The notes: a model not told the origin generated them from the letters alone. A stretch of DNA of 64,000 nucleotides from Pyrocephalus nanus (GCA_038380795.1 CM076271.1:21219001-21283000); one strand, 5' to 3'. Numbered from the stretch's first letter, positions 1-13,400 are shown. Program-made: numbers and translations.

Positions 1-1987
1 CCCCAGTTCATTGTTGGAAGAAACCATTTTTTTAAGCTGCTTTATCAATTTTCACTACTGCAGAAACCTACAGCAGCAGCAGAATGTTGTAGCAGAAGCC
101 ACCATGTCACTAACATGGTTAAGATAAGCTTTTGAGGTATTCATGTCACAGGCAGGAGTCTATACTGAGCCTCTCCAGAGCAACAGTAAAAGCCTACTTC
201 AAATCTCAAATGGATTCTACACACATGCAAAGGGGAAATGAAGCAATTCAGTTTCTTTTAGCTTCCCCTCTTTAAATAAATCTTTCACTAGAATGCACTC
301 AATTCCTTGAAGTATTTTAAATGTTTCTGTGGTCAGTTGCACTCCTACTATTGACTTTTCTATTAACATTTCCATTATCTGGATCTGATTCCTCAGTCTC
401 TGGAAAAATGCAACATTACTGGGCCATGGCAAGCATTTTGGCAGGATCTTTTCAGGAGAGGAAGGGGTAGGAGAGGGAGATCAAAGCTGCTCTTATCTCC
501 TCACTGCCTGTCTGAAAAGAGATACTGCCACTTTCAGTGTGTCAAAGCTGACTCAAATGTCAGGAATAAGTGAACTACAAAGTGGAAATACCGGTACTTT
601 CATTCCACTTCCAACAGAAGACAAAAGGTTACACTATAGCTATTTCTGGCATTATAGAGAGACTTCTAAGCATGCTAGTCACAAAAAAAAAAAAAGAAGA
701 GATGGCCTCTCATTTTAACTCCTAGCAGATCCATCTTTGACAATGCCAGTATTGAAGCTGACAATATTTAGCACCTCTAGTTTTAAAAGAAAGGTTTATT
801 CCAGGCTTGGAGTCGTAAGCAGGTTAGAGCAAGCTAAATTAGCAGGCTTGTAAAGAAAGATATCATCTACCACCAACCCACATTATGTGCGTTTTTAACA
901 TGTGCTTTTAGCCCTGAATTTTGGAAAGTATCATATTTACAATGACTCGTGAAAGAAAAAAGTAAAACTAACCTGGCATAGAGTGGTAAAATACTCCCCC
1001 TGATGACTCAAACCCAGCATTAATTCTCTGATCTTTGAGAAGTGTTGACTCAACCCACCGAGACTACAGGACAGATCAAATGAAGTTTTCATTTGGCTCA
1101 GCAAAATCACAATGCCATTCCCAGTGATTCAGTACTCTGCGTACTGAGCATATAAGAGCCTTCCACCAACACTTGGCATCAGATGAGTTACAGTTTTCAA
1201 AAACTAACACATACCATACCTGGTCCCAAAATGGGGAAAAGTCTACTAAAATCCAACCCCCTGATAACCATCCCCACACTGCAACCCAGACCTCTAACAG
1301 GTCTGCCCTACACAGTGCACCTTAACCTCTCTCTGCTGCCATTAAATCTCAGACTCTAAGGAAGCACCACATATCTCCTATGTGATGGTTTCCTCCATGT
1401 TGTTGAGAATGATACCTGAAAAGCTCCATGGTCTGAATACTGCTGTCATTGCAAAAGTCTGCCTGCAGGCTGCAGAACCTGACAGCTCTTTGCACCAGTA
1501 TTGCTTAAAATGGGACACAAATCAGGCAGGACAGAAATTCTGACCAGAAGTTAACAGCCCTCACGAACAGCTTATGCTGCCCTACCACTTCCAAAATGGC
1601 TTTTGTAATTCACAAGAACAGCTTCATTCTGCTCTTCAAAAGAAAACTCTCCTTCCTGATCTTTCTTTAAGACAGCTAGTCCAGCGAGCTGTTAATTAAG
1701 TGAAACTCTTAAAAAATTATATTAGTACAAGACTAATGGCCTTAATCTGGGGCTGCTTTGTTTAAATGGCTTTTTCTAATCAAGCATTAGCAAATTCATC
1801 CCTGCAGTGCTACGAACAAGATGTTCGGGTTGCCCATCAAACACTGCTTGCAGATACTCAGCCAGCACCCACAGGAGGCTGGGAGGACCCATCAGTGAAA
1901 GACTATGCCCATGTGTACCCTAACAGGCAGGAACAGCAGCAGCCTGGCCCGTGTGCCTCAGAGACACTGCGGGAGAAGAGCCAGGGA

Positions 1988-2225
1988 CACACCTGTCCTG
2001 AGCCACACTGACACACCTGTCTTGTGGCACACTGACACACCTGTCTTGTGGCACACTGACACACCTGTCTTGTGGCACACTGACACACCTGTCTTGTGGC
2101 ACACTGACACATCTGTCTTGTGGCACATGGGCACCCGTCCTGAGGCACACTGACACACCTGTCCTGAGGCACACTCACACACCTGTCCTGAGGCACACTC
2201 ACACATCCGTCCTGTGGCACAAAGA
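1988..2225. repeat. 24-bp minisatellite, 10 copies
   Basis: Ten head-to-tail units start at 1988, 2012, 2036, 2060, 2084, 2108, 2132, 2154, 2178 and 2202. The shared core is CACACCTGTCTTGTGGCAC or close variants. The central units are nearly identical; the last four diverge (CCTGAGG replaces CTTGTGG) and the 2132 unit has lost 2 bp. Because 24 is a multiple of three, several frames stay open and give 8-residue peptide repeats on both strands; these are by-products of the array, not genes. Confidence 0.93.
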
Positions 2226-2779
2226 CACACTGCTGGGGCTCTTCTCAAGTGCCAGGGAAGGAGACAGGCACAGCCACAACTCCCCATCCCCACAGAGCAA
2301 CACCATTTGGAACAGGAGACATGTTAGCTGTCCATCAACTGCTACCATACAGAGCGGTGAATTCCCTACTTTTTTCACTTTTTGGACTTCTGCAATAAAA
2401 ATACTGATGCCCATCTATGGTCCTTTTCTTCTATTAGATTTAATAATGCGTTTTGTGAGAATACACGCAAATTGCACAAACACAGCACAGCTAAAGAGCC
2501 ACACTCTCAAACATGCTGCTTCAATATCCACCTCCACATCCAGCTGCACAGAGACAGTAATTTGGTATAAAGAAATTGGGCTTGATGATTTGCTTGCCAA
2601 TGGGAATCAAGTAGTCATGCATTTAAAACCTCAGTCAAAATCAAAATGTTTCCTCCCTTATTCATGGCAGAATCCACATGAAATGCTTGACAAAATCTTT
2701 ACCCAAAGCAGCACAAAAAGGGAGCATATTTGTTTGAAATAAGGCTGAAATTTACCAACTACTGAGAAGGCACAGGCTT

Positions 2780-3190
2780 ATAACCAGAGCCAAAACCAAG
2801 CTCCAAGTCAATGCCTCCTTACAGAGCCATTGCCCAACTTGGGTGCCCCCTAGAACTCCCTGGTCACTTGCTGCAGAGCAACTTTGCAGCTGATTGGGCC
2901 CCCAGCATGGGTACATGGGTGGTTATACCACCTGCTACACCGGGCTGGTCTTCCCTAGGTGCAGGGCTTTGTGTTTCTCTTTGTTGAACTTCATGAGGTT
3001 TCTGCCTGTTTATTTCTCAAGCCTATCCAGGTGCCTCTGAACAGCAGCACAATCATGCGATCTGTCACTTCTCATCTTGCAAAATTCCTCACAGCGTACC
3101 TGGCCCCATTATCAGGCTATCAAGGAAGAGGTTAAACAGTACCTTGGGGTGCTCTGCAGCCCAAGCAGTCAAACTTGTCACAGGTATTCA
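2780..3190. mobile_element. Decayed dispersed avian repeat (CR1- or LTR-type, class uncertain)
   Basis: The stretch resembles, from memory, a family common in bird introns: a segment reading TTGTTGAACTTCATGAGGTT near 2980-3001, then CTCAAGCCTATCCAGGTGCC near 3016-3037, and further down GAGGTTAAACAGTACC near 3129-3145. It is diverged and lacks recognisable ends. A repeat-library search would settle the family and orientation. Confidence 0.5.
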
Positions 3191-6100
3191 GTGTGAACTC
3201 ACCAAATTCTTCTGTTATGGTAAGGCTTACGTATCCTGTACATCTTCCCCAAAGATTTAATGTATTTAAAGCATTTAATGTAAATCAACATCCATGAGAG
3301 CTAGAGGCTACCCCAGCTGAAAGCCAATAGAGGGAAGGACCACAGGACCACACACCTTGTAGGGCTTGGCTCCCACCAACAAAGCTTTTGCCTTACTAGT
3401 CAGTCAGCCATCACTGGCCTGAATGAGATAAGTCCAGTCATAACAGATTCTGACCCAAAGTTGCTCTTTGCTGATTTCTCCCATTTTAACCACTATTTGG
3501 CCTCAGGAACACGGCAAGGATACTTGCTGCTCCTCAGACAAGTGACGCTACCCCTTACGATTGTGACCCGCTAAAGCATGAGCCACTTGCTCAGCGGGCA
3601 GTGATTTACAGATATGGAGTGCTATGGGTGCAGCATTTCCAGCAATCCCAGAAAAGGCCATAGTCCTTTTGCTCCAAACTAGTATAACTGGGGATCATGA
3701 AAAACACATTTATTTGCTATCAGGATAATCACCATGGTAACTAGCTTCCAGGAAAATAACAGCCAACAACTTCAGGACAAAGGCCACTGTGGGACTTGTT
3801 AAGGATAGCTCACATAGGCCCAAACAATACTGAAATTTGCCAAACTTATCTCTGAAGAAACTGTATGTAGACACCTGCAAACTTCCTGTCATAACCCATC
3901 ATGCCAGCTGAATCAATGGCACTTCCATCCATCTCAACACTGCTTGTTGCCTTTTTTTTCCTTTAATGTTCTTTTAAGTTTTCAGACACCCTGTAGGGCA
4001 GTTTTCAGGCAATATTCTCTAATGTACACAATTTCACCTTTTGGACCATTTCTTTATATGAAAAGAAAACTTTATCTTACACTCAAATTCTTTGTCACTT
4101 CACACATTAGTATTCACTTTCAGTTACATGAGTTTGAATAATGAAACTGCAACACTTAAGTTATGTTTTTCATGAAACTGAATGTTTTACAAAGGTAGGT
4201 CAACCTCCTCTTACAGTTAAGGAAATAAAGATTAATACTCTGCATGGGATATACACTCAGTGAGACACTGAATCTATGCATTCTTACAGGTTTTCAGAGA
4301 TGTGGCAGGGATTGCTCTATTTTAACAGAAGAGCAGCTTTTTTGGGAAATGTGCACCAATTTTAATTGACAGGATTACAGAGATCATAACTTATTTAAGT
4401 AAAAAAACGCACCAAAAGGGGTTACACAATCCATGTCCTTGGTACACTGTGTAAAGGACCACTAAGGTGGCAACGGGCAAGCTCAGCAAACCAGTCCTAG
4501 TGTGTTTCTACAGTTTCAACAAAAGCAGCTCATAGGAAACAAAACCACTTCTCTCCCCAGTGCTATTTTAGCACACTGCCACAGCCAAATAATACTGCCC
4601 AGGTACACTGAGAAACGCATTTAAAGTTGCTGCACCAAGTTTTGCCCATTTGTAACAGAGAATCTCATTAAACTGCTTCCCTTGGCTCCAGCTCTGCTTG
4701 CAGGGGAATGATGGAGAAATTCCTTCAGCAAAGGTAAGGATTGATTCCCTTCCCAACCACAGCACTTCACTGCCAATCACAGCCCATTCTGCCTTCCTGT
4801 TACAGGAACAACACCATCAGGATGTTTTAAGCCAGACAAGGAGGTAAGTCAGATCTGTGTCCCTTCCAGTATCGTCTCAGCCTGAGTCACTGGAGCTTTT
4901 ATCAACAAAGCTTAGAAAAGTGTGTTTTCTGCTAAATACATCCTATACAGCAATGTGGCATGCTGAATGATTCAGTCAGGTAGCTACTTTCAGCACAATA
5001 ATTTTCCTTTTTAAACAAAGCTCACTAATGAATAATGTCTCTTCTGGAAGCCAGAATGAATGCGCGTTTGGTTACCTTTCACTGTAACCCACCATTAACT
5101 GACCAGACCACCACTGCCCTGGACTGTTGGCCTCTACATCATGGGAGAGATAACCATGTCCAAGTACCTTACAGGAACAGACGTTATCAGTGCACGCTGG
5201 CCTCTCCTAAACTCATTCAGAGGAAGTTAGCCAACTTCCTCATTCCAGGTTTAGAATTCAATATGTAAAGACAGACAAAAGCCTCCAGGCAAAATACAGC
5301 CGTGCAAGCTGGTGACTTTCTGCGCTTCTCAAACAGCCAACCATCTTCTGTTACCCGGATGGGACAAACCTGCACAGTGACAAGGCAAAGCCCACCCAGA
5401 TCTGCTATTCTTGTTCATCACAGACACACTGTCCTATGAGACTGCTGCTTTCTGTCAGCAGATAGCACTGCGCTAGCAACTGTGCCCAGGAAGGCAAGCA
5501 AAACCTCCTTCTTTCTTAACCTTCATTCCAGATACTTCCCAATTGGATGCAGGTACATTGTAACTTTATGTGAGCACTTTATCTAACTAAACAGAGCAGC
5601 CACTGTGACCTCCCAGTGCATTTCAAAGGCTACTAAATGTCAGTCACACATTTTGAAGGAGAAAATGTCTGCAGACCCTGGTAGGACTTAGGAACTGAAT
5701 GGGTGAGCAGTAAAGGCTCAGGTCTTACAACCAAGCTTTTCTCAAGAGAACCTTTTGAACACTCCCACAGCAGGTTCAAACAGGGTCACTCTCCATACAA
5801 TGCCAGCTGAGTACTGATGTGCTCCTACAGCCTTGCTGTGCATATGTATATTCTATTGCTAAAACCATGCATAAGGGTGCACACCAACCTGAATCTAGAA
5901 AATGTACACCTTGAGTCCTCTTTGCCCTAATCAGATGGCCTTTCTTCCCAGGGGTTCTAAGTTATAGCAGCCATACATACCTCAAAATTGCTCAACGTAG
6001 CTCGTCTCTTTGCATAGATATGCTCACAGTTGTAATCCAAATGTCTTCAACAGAGGTCTAACTTTAAAAAAGTTTAGAAGTGTAAATTCCACAGGAAACA

Positions 6101-7284
6101 GGAAAGTCGGGGAGAGAAGGAGACACAATTTATTAGCTTCTACATTTGCAGACATCTGCAGTCAGTACTGTAGGTCACTTTCAGAGTAAATCTTGGCAAC
6201 AAAGCTTCTTTGTAGAGGAGAAAGACCTGCCAAAATTAACAAGCATAGTAAGAAACATCATTAATACCTGATAAACAACAAAATAGCACACAGATTCAGT
6301 CCCCTTCAGAGAAAATAATTAACTAATTTGAAATACTGTTTCTGCTAGCTTTGATGCACTTAAAATCAGAAGCAACCTCTGAAGTTACCTCATATTCCAA
6401 GTACTTTAACATAATAAATTAACTCAAGGACCGAAATTTTCTAAGCATTTAAATAATATTTCATTATATCAGAGTACGCAACGCTACACCACAACAGGGA
6501 GTGTCTTGTTTCAGACAAACCTTCACAGCTCACCAAATGCCTTGATGTTCACCACATATTTTCACACAAGAGTGGTTGTGTGACCAGTCTTAGTGTAAAG
6601 AACTAAGCTGCTGTCCAAAATGAGGACTCACACAGTTATGATGGAAGCCCCAATGCAGCAAGTACAGAAGGTACATACCTGGGGAGTTCCTGCACAGCAC
6701 AAATGTTTAGGAGTGATGGCAAACTTCTGAACTTCTCTGGTTTGGATTTAAGTTAATAAAATGTAAACTCTTTTGGAGCAGAGACCTCCTAGTCTCTGTT
6801 TGCATTTCATATGGTATGTCTGATCTAGCTTCCAAATTAGAGCTGATCAATGTTATTGTGATACAACTGGTTTTTACTTTTGATACAACAGTAGGATTCT
6901 TCTTTATAAATAAAAAAGGTCAACTAGATCTGCATTATCATTAAATACTTCTGAAAGTATGAAGACATTTCATTTTGCAAAAAAGACATTTAACTCCACA
7001 CAATTGCTTGTTTCCTTTTTTCCTTTTTCCTTAACATGCTCGGCTGGAAGAACAATTTTAAGAATTTGGAGCTTAAATTCAAACTTAAAGAATCAGCTCA
7101 CTGTGCTGTGACAATATCCAGGATTTTGACTGTTGAGGGGGGCTAAGAATTTTAAGTATTTAAACATAGCAGAATACTCAGTTTCTAGTAGTGCAAACAC
7201 CACCTTCACATTCCAATTCACCCATCTTCGCTCTTCACAAAGATGCCTGTTTATCCATTAGGAAATATTGTGCTGAGTTCACAG

Positions 7285-7340
7285 ACCTGCTGAGGGTGGA
7301 AAGAACCTCTGGATGTCACCTGGGCCACTCAAGGCTTGTT
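7285..7340. mobile_element. Possible short CR1-like remnant
   Basis: The phrase GGAAAGAACCTCTGGATGTC followed by ACCTGGGCC resembles the 'GGAAGGGACCTCTGGAGATC' stretch that recurs in bird dispersed repeats. Only about 50 bases are convincing and the flanks are not recognised, so this could be chance. Confidence 0.25.
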
Positions 7341-9330
7341 GCCTACAAACCACTTTAACAAGTCTCACTGTTGAGATTCCGCCCCAGAGAGGTTACATGA
7401 GCCCCTGTGAGCTCCGACCCTCATGGGGAGCACACAACCTTCCCCACAGCAACCAGCTCTCATCAGGCAGAGGGAGAACCACTTGCCATGTTTCAGAGGT
7501 GAGGAGACTCGGGGGCTGTAAAGGGGCAGCCACTCGGCCAGCTCATCTCAGCAATAGCTTACACTTGGTGAATCCAGGTCTCAAAGCCCAGCTCCTACCA
7601 GCAGGCGACAGCTATGGAACTGACTGAGAACACACCACACCAGGGAACTGCACTCCCCAGCAGAGAGAAGAGACTCCTCCCTCAGAGCTCTAAGCAAAAA
7701 TTCCTAGAAACCCAGCCCAAGATGTTATCAAACCATCTGTTTTTGAATGGTTCACAAACAATTCTCTGAAAGACCAGACAAGACACTAACAAGAGGTTTG
7801 CCTGCCCGAAGCGCAGCCCCAGCCAGGCACAGGCCAATCCCCGAAGCAGAAGAGGAGCTGCCTTGCTAGATACAACCCATTTCCTACAGAAAGCACCTCT
7901 CTAAACACACAGAAATAAAACCTGTACTCCTGCAATGATTTCTCATTTGTAACTGAGTTAGATGCAGGTTTTAAGTATTGGAATTTTAGCTATGATTAAA
8001 TAAGATGCGAGAAAGCCCAAACCATGACAATAGAACTGCTTAAAAAAAAAAAAACAACTCAGCAACTTTTATGTGGTAGATGGACAGGGGGAACTCCCAA
8101 ACTTTATAGAACCTGAAGTTTCAATTTCTTTCTAACGCAAAATGCCCACAAAGCAGATCTTCCTCCATCTCCAGTTTGCTTCCATATTTTGGATCTTCCA
8201 GATTGGCTAGGTGGGTTTATCCAGCAGCTGAACTGGACACAGTGGATACAAAGCTCCAATAAACTTGTCCATTTGATGTGGGAACCCTGTGAGGTTGTGA
8301 ACTGCTGAGCAGCACAAGTCCTGCAAGCCGGAGAACCCCACTGTCCCCAGACAAGAAAGGGGAGAGTCCCCCAGCACCAAGACAGGAATAGTCTTCCTGG
8401 TGAGTACACTGGGCTTTCCTTGCCTCTAGACACTTCCAGATGGACAAAGAACCTACCCTAGGAGGAGGATCATCCTGTGACCAAACATGGAGTCACCTGC
8501 CATGTGTTAACCTTGTGTAAGACAGGACTGGCAGTGAGCAGCAGGGACAGCAGTGCTCGCTCCCCAGGATCAGGAGAACCCTGTGGCACTGGCTCAGGTC
8601 AAGGCATCACTACTTCAGTGGCCACACCTATAGCCTGGATTGTTACTAAGGGCTTCCACCTTGCAGAAACACATGATTTTAAGGTTTGTGGATGATGGAC
8701 ACTGTTTCTGATGCTAGTTACCTTCTGATGGAAGATAATTACCCTCCTCCTCCTTTAGGCTTCCACTCAAATCTTTATGCCTTCAGTTCACACCTTTACA
8801 CCTTCTGCCCACCAAGAAGCCTCCTTAAGTACACTTCCTGATAGAGTCTTGTTGTGAAAGCAATGCCTCCACCCGCCATACAAGCTTCATACATCAGGTG
8901 CTTCTGTACCACTGGTGGCAGCAGCTGCACACACAGGTCACATACACTGTCAACTCCAAGTCTCTGACTTACGGTACTTGGAAAGCTCTGAAGCTGCTGC
9001 TTTACATCTTAAGTTCTTTATTTTAGGGGCCTGTTCCCGACAACTTGCTTTTAAACTGGCAAAATCTGAGCTCACCATGAAATAAATCCTGTCTTAACGA
9101 TCTCATCAAAGACAGCCAAGGCGGGCAGGAATCGGTGAAGCGAACAAACGCCTCAGCCACCGCCAAACCAGCGTGGGCGTCGCGGCGGCGCCTCCCGAAT
9201 CCACAGCACTGGCCACACGCGTGCGGTGCCGCCCCGGGAGAGGCCGGGGGATCGAAGGGGCCGCGGGGATGGCGGAAGGTGCCAGGGGGCCGCTCGTCGC
9301 CGCCGAGCCGGGCAGTGCCTCCGCACAGGC

Positions 9331-9364
9331 CAGACCAGACCAGGCCAGGCCAGGCCAGGCCAGA
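9331..9364. repeat. Short (CCAGG/CCAGA)n pentanucleotide repeat
   Basis: About six tandem five-base units (CCAGA, CCAGA, then CCAGG repeated) lie inside the CpG island. Long GC-rich ORFs cross it on both strands, but their predicted peptides are low in complexity and look artefactual. Confidence 0.8.
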
Positions 9365-9574
9365 GCGGCCCCGCCGCTCCCGCCCCCCGGGCCGTGGCCT
9401 CTAACCGGCCGCAGGACGACGGCGCTGGCAGAGCGCGGCCGAGCGCCGGATCTGAGGGCGGGGGAGGCTCCCGCAGCCAGAGCCAGGCCCGGTGGGGTCC
9501 CCTCACCCCGTCCCGAGCACCCAGGTGCACCCCGCCCCGCTCCCGGCCCCGCTCCCGGTGTGCCGGTCACTCAC

Positions 9575-9597
9575 CGGCCGAGCGGCGGCCGCTCCAT
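9575..9597 (-). CDS. Candidate first coding exon (partial) of a leftward gene, or 5'-UTR exon with a start-like ATG
   Basis: On the minus strand an ATG at 9597-9595, with G at -3 and G at +4, opens seven codons (MERPPLG) plus two bases. A consensus donor, CGGCCG|GTGAGT, follows, with the exon ending at 9575. It lies inside a CpG island, as first exons usually do. Downstream exons were not found in the 9.5 kb to the left, so the reading frame cannot be tested; the ATG could equally be a short upstream start in an untranslated exon. In human, TMCC1 runs away from TRH in this same divergent arrangement, which makes a TMCC1 first exon a reasonable guess. I do not recognise the peptide itself. Confidence 0.3.
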
Positions 9598-10254
9598 CCC
9601 CGCGCGCCGCCACCGCCCGGCCCGGCCGCGCGACGTCGCGCGAGGGGCGGGGCCGGGCGCGCGCAGTGGCGTCACCGCGGGGGCGGGGCTTGAAGGGGGC
9701 ACGGCCGCGCCTGCGCGCCTGGGTCGCGTTTGCGCGCCTGCGTCTCCCGCTTCGGGTCCGGGCCCAGCTCCCTTCCCTTCCAGCCCCGACCGCGTCCTGC
9801 CCGCGGCTCTCGGTCCCCGTGCTGCGGCCTCGGCGGGTTGCTCGCACCTCCAGAAATCTTTTCTCCCGATTTCCCTGTTTCGTCTCCCGCAGTCCCTTCC
9901 CGCCGGGCCCGGCCCCGGAGGCACAGCTGAGCCCCCTTGTGTGGCTGCTCGTCTTAAGCCCCCACACCCCAGCACTGGTGTGCGACCCCTGCACTGCTGT
10001 GTCACCCTCACAGAGGTGTGTCACAGCCCTGAAGAAAGGGCTCTCTCTGGCGAGCAGACACCCACACCTTGCACTGCGTGCGCCCCGGGAGATGCCGAGC
10101 AATTAGAGCCGAGGGCACGCGTGTCTCACACGTGTCGGCTCCGCTCCGGGGCTGAACCCAGGCCAGGGCTGGGCAGGGGACACCCCGGGCGGCACCGCCT
10201 GCACGCCTCACGGCTGGCCGCCAGGGGGCGCCAGCGCCCCGGCCGGGAGCGGAG

Positions 10255-10465
10255 CTGGGACCCGCCCCTGAGGGCGGGCGGGGCCGGCACCGGGACCGAG
10301 AGCGGGACCAGCACCGACACCGAGACCGGCACCGACACCGGGACCAAGCAGGGAGTGAGATGCGGGAACTGGGACCGGCACCGGGACCAAGCGGGAACTG
10401 GGACCGGCACTGGGACCGAGCTAGGACTGAGCCAGTGCTGGGATCAGGACCAAGCAGGGCCCTGG
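10255..10465. repeat. Degenerate GGGACC/GGCACC repeat tract
   Basis: The region is a loose array of GGGACCGG, CACCGGGACC, CACCGACACC and GGGAACTGGGACC motifs, with periods of roughly 6, 12 and 18 bp and increasing decay toward the right. It marks the right shoulder of the 9.1-10.5 kb CpG island. It explains the long Thr/Gly/Arg-rich ORFs in both directions, which are not supported as genes. Confidence 0.75.
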
Positions 10466-13400
10466 ACCATCCTGTGACTGGGCTCGGACTGAGCTGGGAC
10501 CAAGCTGGGAATGAGCGGCACTGGCCATGCAGGCAGTGGGTCCTACAGGCACAGATGCACACGGTCAGAGTGCACATACTGACAGCATCCAGGGGTAGCG
10601 CACACTCATATGAGGGCTGAAACACCTGTTCATAGCCAATGTCTGAGCCAGAATTGCATATTGGCCTTTTACTGCATAATACAGACCTGTACCTTGGACT
10701 TCAATTAGATACAAGTATTATTTTCTCTAAAAAACCCAGGCTATTATCTGATCTAAAGCCATTCTGGACATTTCTAACCATTTTATTTCATACTGCTACT
10801 GCACTTTTACTTGGTTTTGCATTTTTAATTCAAACTTTGTTAAATTCCTGTTTGAGAATCAAGAGATAAATGGTTTAATCCTTCTGTTGTATAAAATGGG
10901 AAGAATGCCAGAACTGAGGAGGTGGGGAACTAATGAAACCTTTGGGAGCAGGTCTCTCTGTTGTAGAAGCGGGGCATGCAGCACAGCTGCATCACAGCAG
11001 AGGTTTCAGGATCCCATGTAGGCTGGATCTGCAGGTGGAATAAAACGTGTCTCAGACTGGGTAATCAAGCGGTGTCCCCCTCTCAAGAAAAGGAGTGGGC
11101 AGGCACTGTTCCTGCTGCTGTTCCTTGAGTTCATACTGCCTCTCTAATGCTGTACTTGGCTATATCATGACCAGTGACAATCAATCAAATGTTAATATAC
11201 CACTCATTAGTCTGAACCCTGGTACACATACCCAACAGCACTGCATCACTCAAAGTGACTGTGTGCATCCTTGGAAGGAGCACAGGGACTTTGCTGCCTG
11301 TTTGCACTCTCTTGCCAACAGCTGCTCTTGCCATCTACACCTCTGTCCTACCTCACACCTTACATCCACACAGAGGCTACAAGGAGCTAAGCTTGTAACA
11401 CTGAATTACAGGCATGGGGAGGGGAGTGGTTAGTAAAAGCAGGGTTTTACTCAAACCAATTTAGTGCTAAGATGGATTTGGGAAACATAAAGAGATTCAG
11501 GTCAGTTAGAAATCAATAATTAAACCTATTATAAATTCACAAACACATTTCCGCATAATTTTTTTTCCTTACAAAACTCTTTGCAAACTTCAGTTGAAAT
11601 ACCTAAGAATATTTTAGCCACTAAAATGCTGAGATACAGCTGAAATGTGGAAACTGCAGGCCTGTGAGTTATTCAGGCCACATGAGCTGGCTCAGGGAAC
11701 AGACTGTGAAGGGCAGACTTGTACCGACCATGTTCTCTCCCTTTTCAAGAGACTGCTGGGGGTCGGCTCAGCTTTGGCTCTACTGTGTGAGCTGAATATT
11801 CAGCCTGTCTAGAAGTACGAATCAGGCTGGGAAAAAAAGAAATGCAAAAATGCAGGAAGTCCTTGTTTTCCACTTTTTTCCCTGTCTTCCATTTCAGCTG
11901 TCTGTATGAGAGAGAACAAGGGAGTAAGACTAGCTTGAGAACTGCATTATGGACACAGGACACTGTGTGCCTGAAGTGCAGAGTATCGGGCAACCAAGAG
12001 GCAGCCTGAGGTGAGCAACTAATGCTGGATTCCATGATGAATTCCGGTTATCAACTTCTGATCTGGATGGCAACACCTGAATTTAGAATATTTAAATCCA
12101 GAATTAAAATTACATTCTACAGATAGGAATGAGGTCACGGTACCTTGCTGTAACTCAGTTTTCTGTATTTCTAAGTAGCAATAACAAAATTGGCTTTTGT
12201 AAAAGACAAGATCCTCATATAAAGGCTGTAGGGAAGTACAAGTGGTTGTTTCCGTAGCATAAAAAGGGCTGTGACAGTTTCATTTCTGGGCTAAATAAAG
12301 AAGTGCTCAGAAGCTCTTTTTAAAAGCTGTCCACCCCACTTTTAACCTTGGTCAATTTATAGCTTCTAGGGATGCACCAAGTTTTACAGCACTTTACTGG
12401 CTTCTATTCAGACTGCTGCACAAAGGCTGTGCAATACTATGTTGTTCAATTCCAGTGCATTAACCTAAAATTACCTTTGAGGCACTCAAAGTTAATTCCA
12501 CTTTGTGGGGAATTAAGCTTGGCGTAAAATAACATCATAAGAACAGAGTACGGGAACAACATGTTGGCCCAAGCTCAGTTCTTGACTTTCAGGTAAGTAA
12601 TGTACTACAAATCCACTTGCAAATGTTTTAAAACATACCTTAAAGTTTTTGCCCTGTGTTCATTAGAGGTACTTTACTAGCATACAAATACAGCTCATTT
12701 ATAATACAGCTAAGAGGACAAGTTCCCAACTGACACCCTTCCCTCAGAACAAAATCCTATTGTGGCCTATTTCTTTCAGGCTCCAAGCTATCATCTAAGA
12801 ATGCAGCTCTGCTTTCAAGTTAAGAGGACTAAGAGAGTATGAGGCCATATGCATTTTTAAATTTTACTTATACTTTCTATAAAGCTTTTTCTGCACTACC
12901 ATTACAGACTTAGGTGTTTACACTCCTAAGGCATATCTAAATATTTCTTACTCTTTAGTTGTGTAAGTGTGCTAAAACCACTGAAGTTGGTGGGAAGCAT
13001 CAGCACTTACAAATTTTTAATAAGTTATACTAGATCTAGTTATACTAAATCTTACAGAAATTTATAGCAAATATAGTTGGCTTCTCTTCACATCTAAACA
13101 AGATGGGATTTGTATCATCAAAATAGTATAGAAAGAAGAAACGACATTCCTGAGAAACCTAAGAAGCCCCACAGAAAACCCACAACCTTGTTTGACAGTT
13201 TTTGAATGACTAAGCTTTGTGCATAACAAACACGCAGCTGGCCTTGCCTATCAGAAAGATTCAGAAATATTTTAAGATTAGCACATGTCTAACTCCAGGT
13301 AAGCAGGCAACAGAGCACCATTCTGTTTTGCAACTGCTGCTTTAAAATTGTCTGACTGCTCAGATCTCTTCTCATTCCTAAGCTATATGTTTTACAATGG

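Larger units (their letters stand above)
1..9500. other. Non-coding stretch, probably intron 1 of a leftward gene
   Basis: No ORF in this stretch has recognisable protein similarity or convincing paired splice sites. It is moderately AT-rich with short A-runs (about 684-696 and 8042-8053), a 24-bp minisatellite at 1988-2225 and a decayed dispersed repeat at about 2.8-3.2 kb. It lies downstream, on the minus strand, of a GC-rich first-exon-like sequence at about 9.6 kb, so the simplest reading is the first intron of a gene running leftward out of the window. That reading is inference; no coding exon of such a gene was identified here. Confidence 0.4.
9120..9760 (-). promoter_or_regulatory. CpG-island promoter of a leftward gene
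   Basis: The segment is very GC- and CpG-rich against an AT-rich flank to the left. It contains GC boxes (GGGGCGGGG-type at about 9643-9652 and 9680-9690) and a perfect 16-bp palindrome CGCGCGACGTCGCGCG at 9627-9642, centred on GACGTC, a CRE-like core. A minus-strand first-exon-like sequence with a strong 5' splice site lies just downstream at about 9575-9600. Together these are typical of a housekeeping promoter firing leftward. Which gene it serves is not shown by the sequence. Confidence 0.6.

Noticed and set aside
1903..2293. Cys/Val/Gln-rich repetitive ORFs resembling a small cysteine-rich protein
   Set aside because: They are 8-residue translations of the 24-bp minisatellite on the minus strand, open in several frames at once.
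9173..10477. 434-codon plus-strand ORF and several 100-200-codon ORFs on both strands over the CpG island
   Set aside because: They overlap in most frames, are dominated by Ala, Pro, Gly and Arg, and cross simple repeats. Stop codons are rare in such GC-rich DNA; no domain or splice structure supports them.
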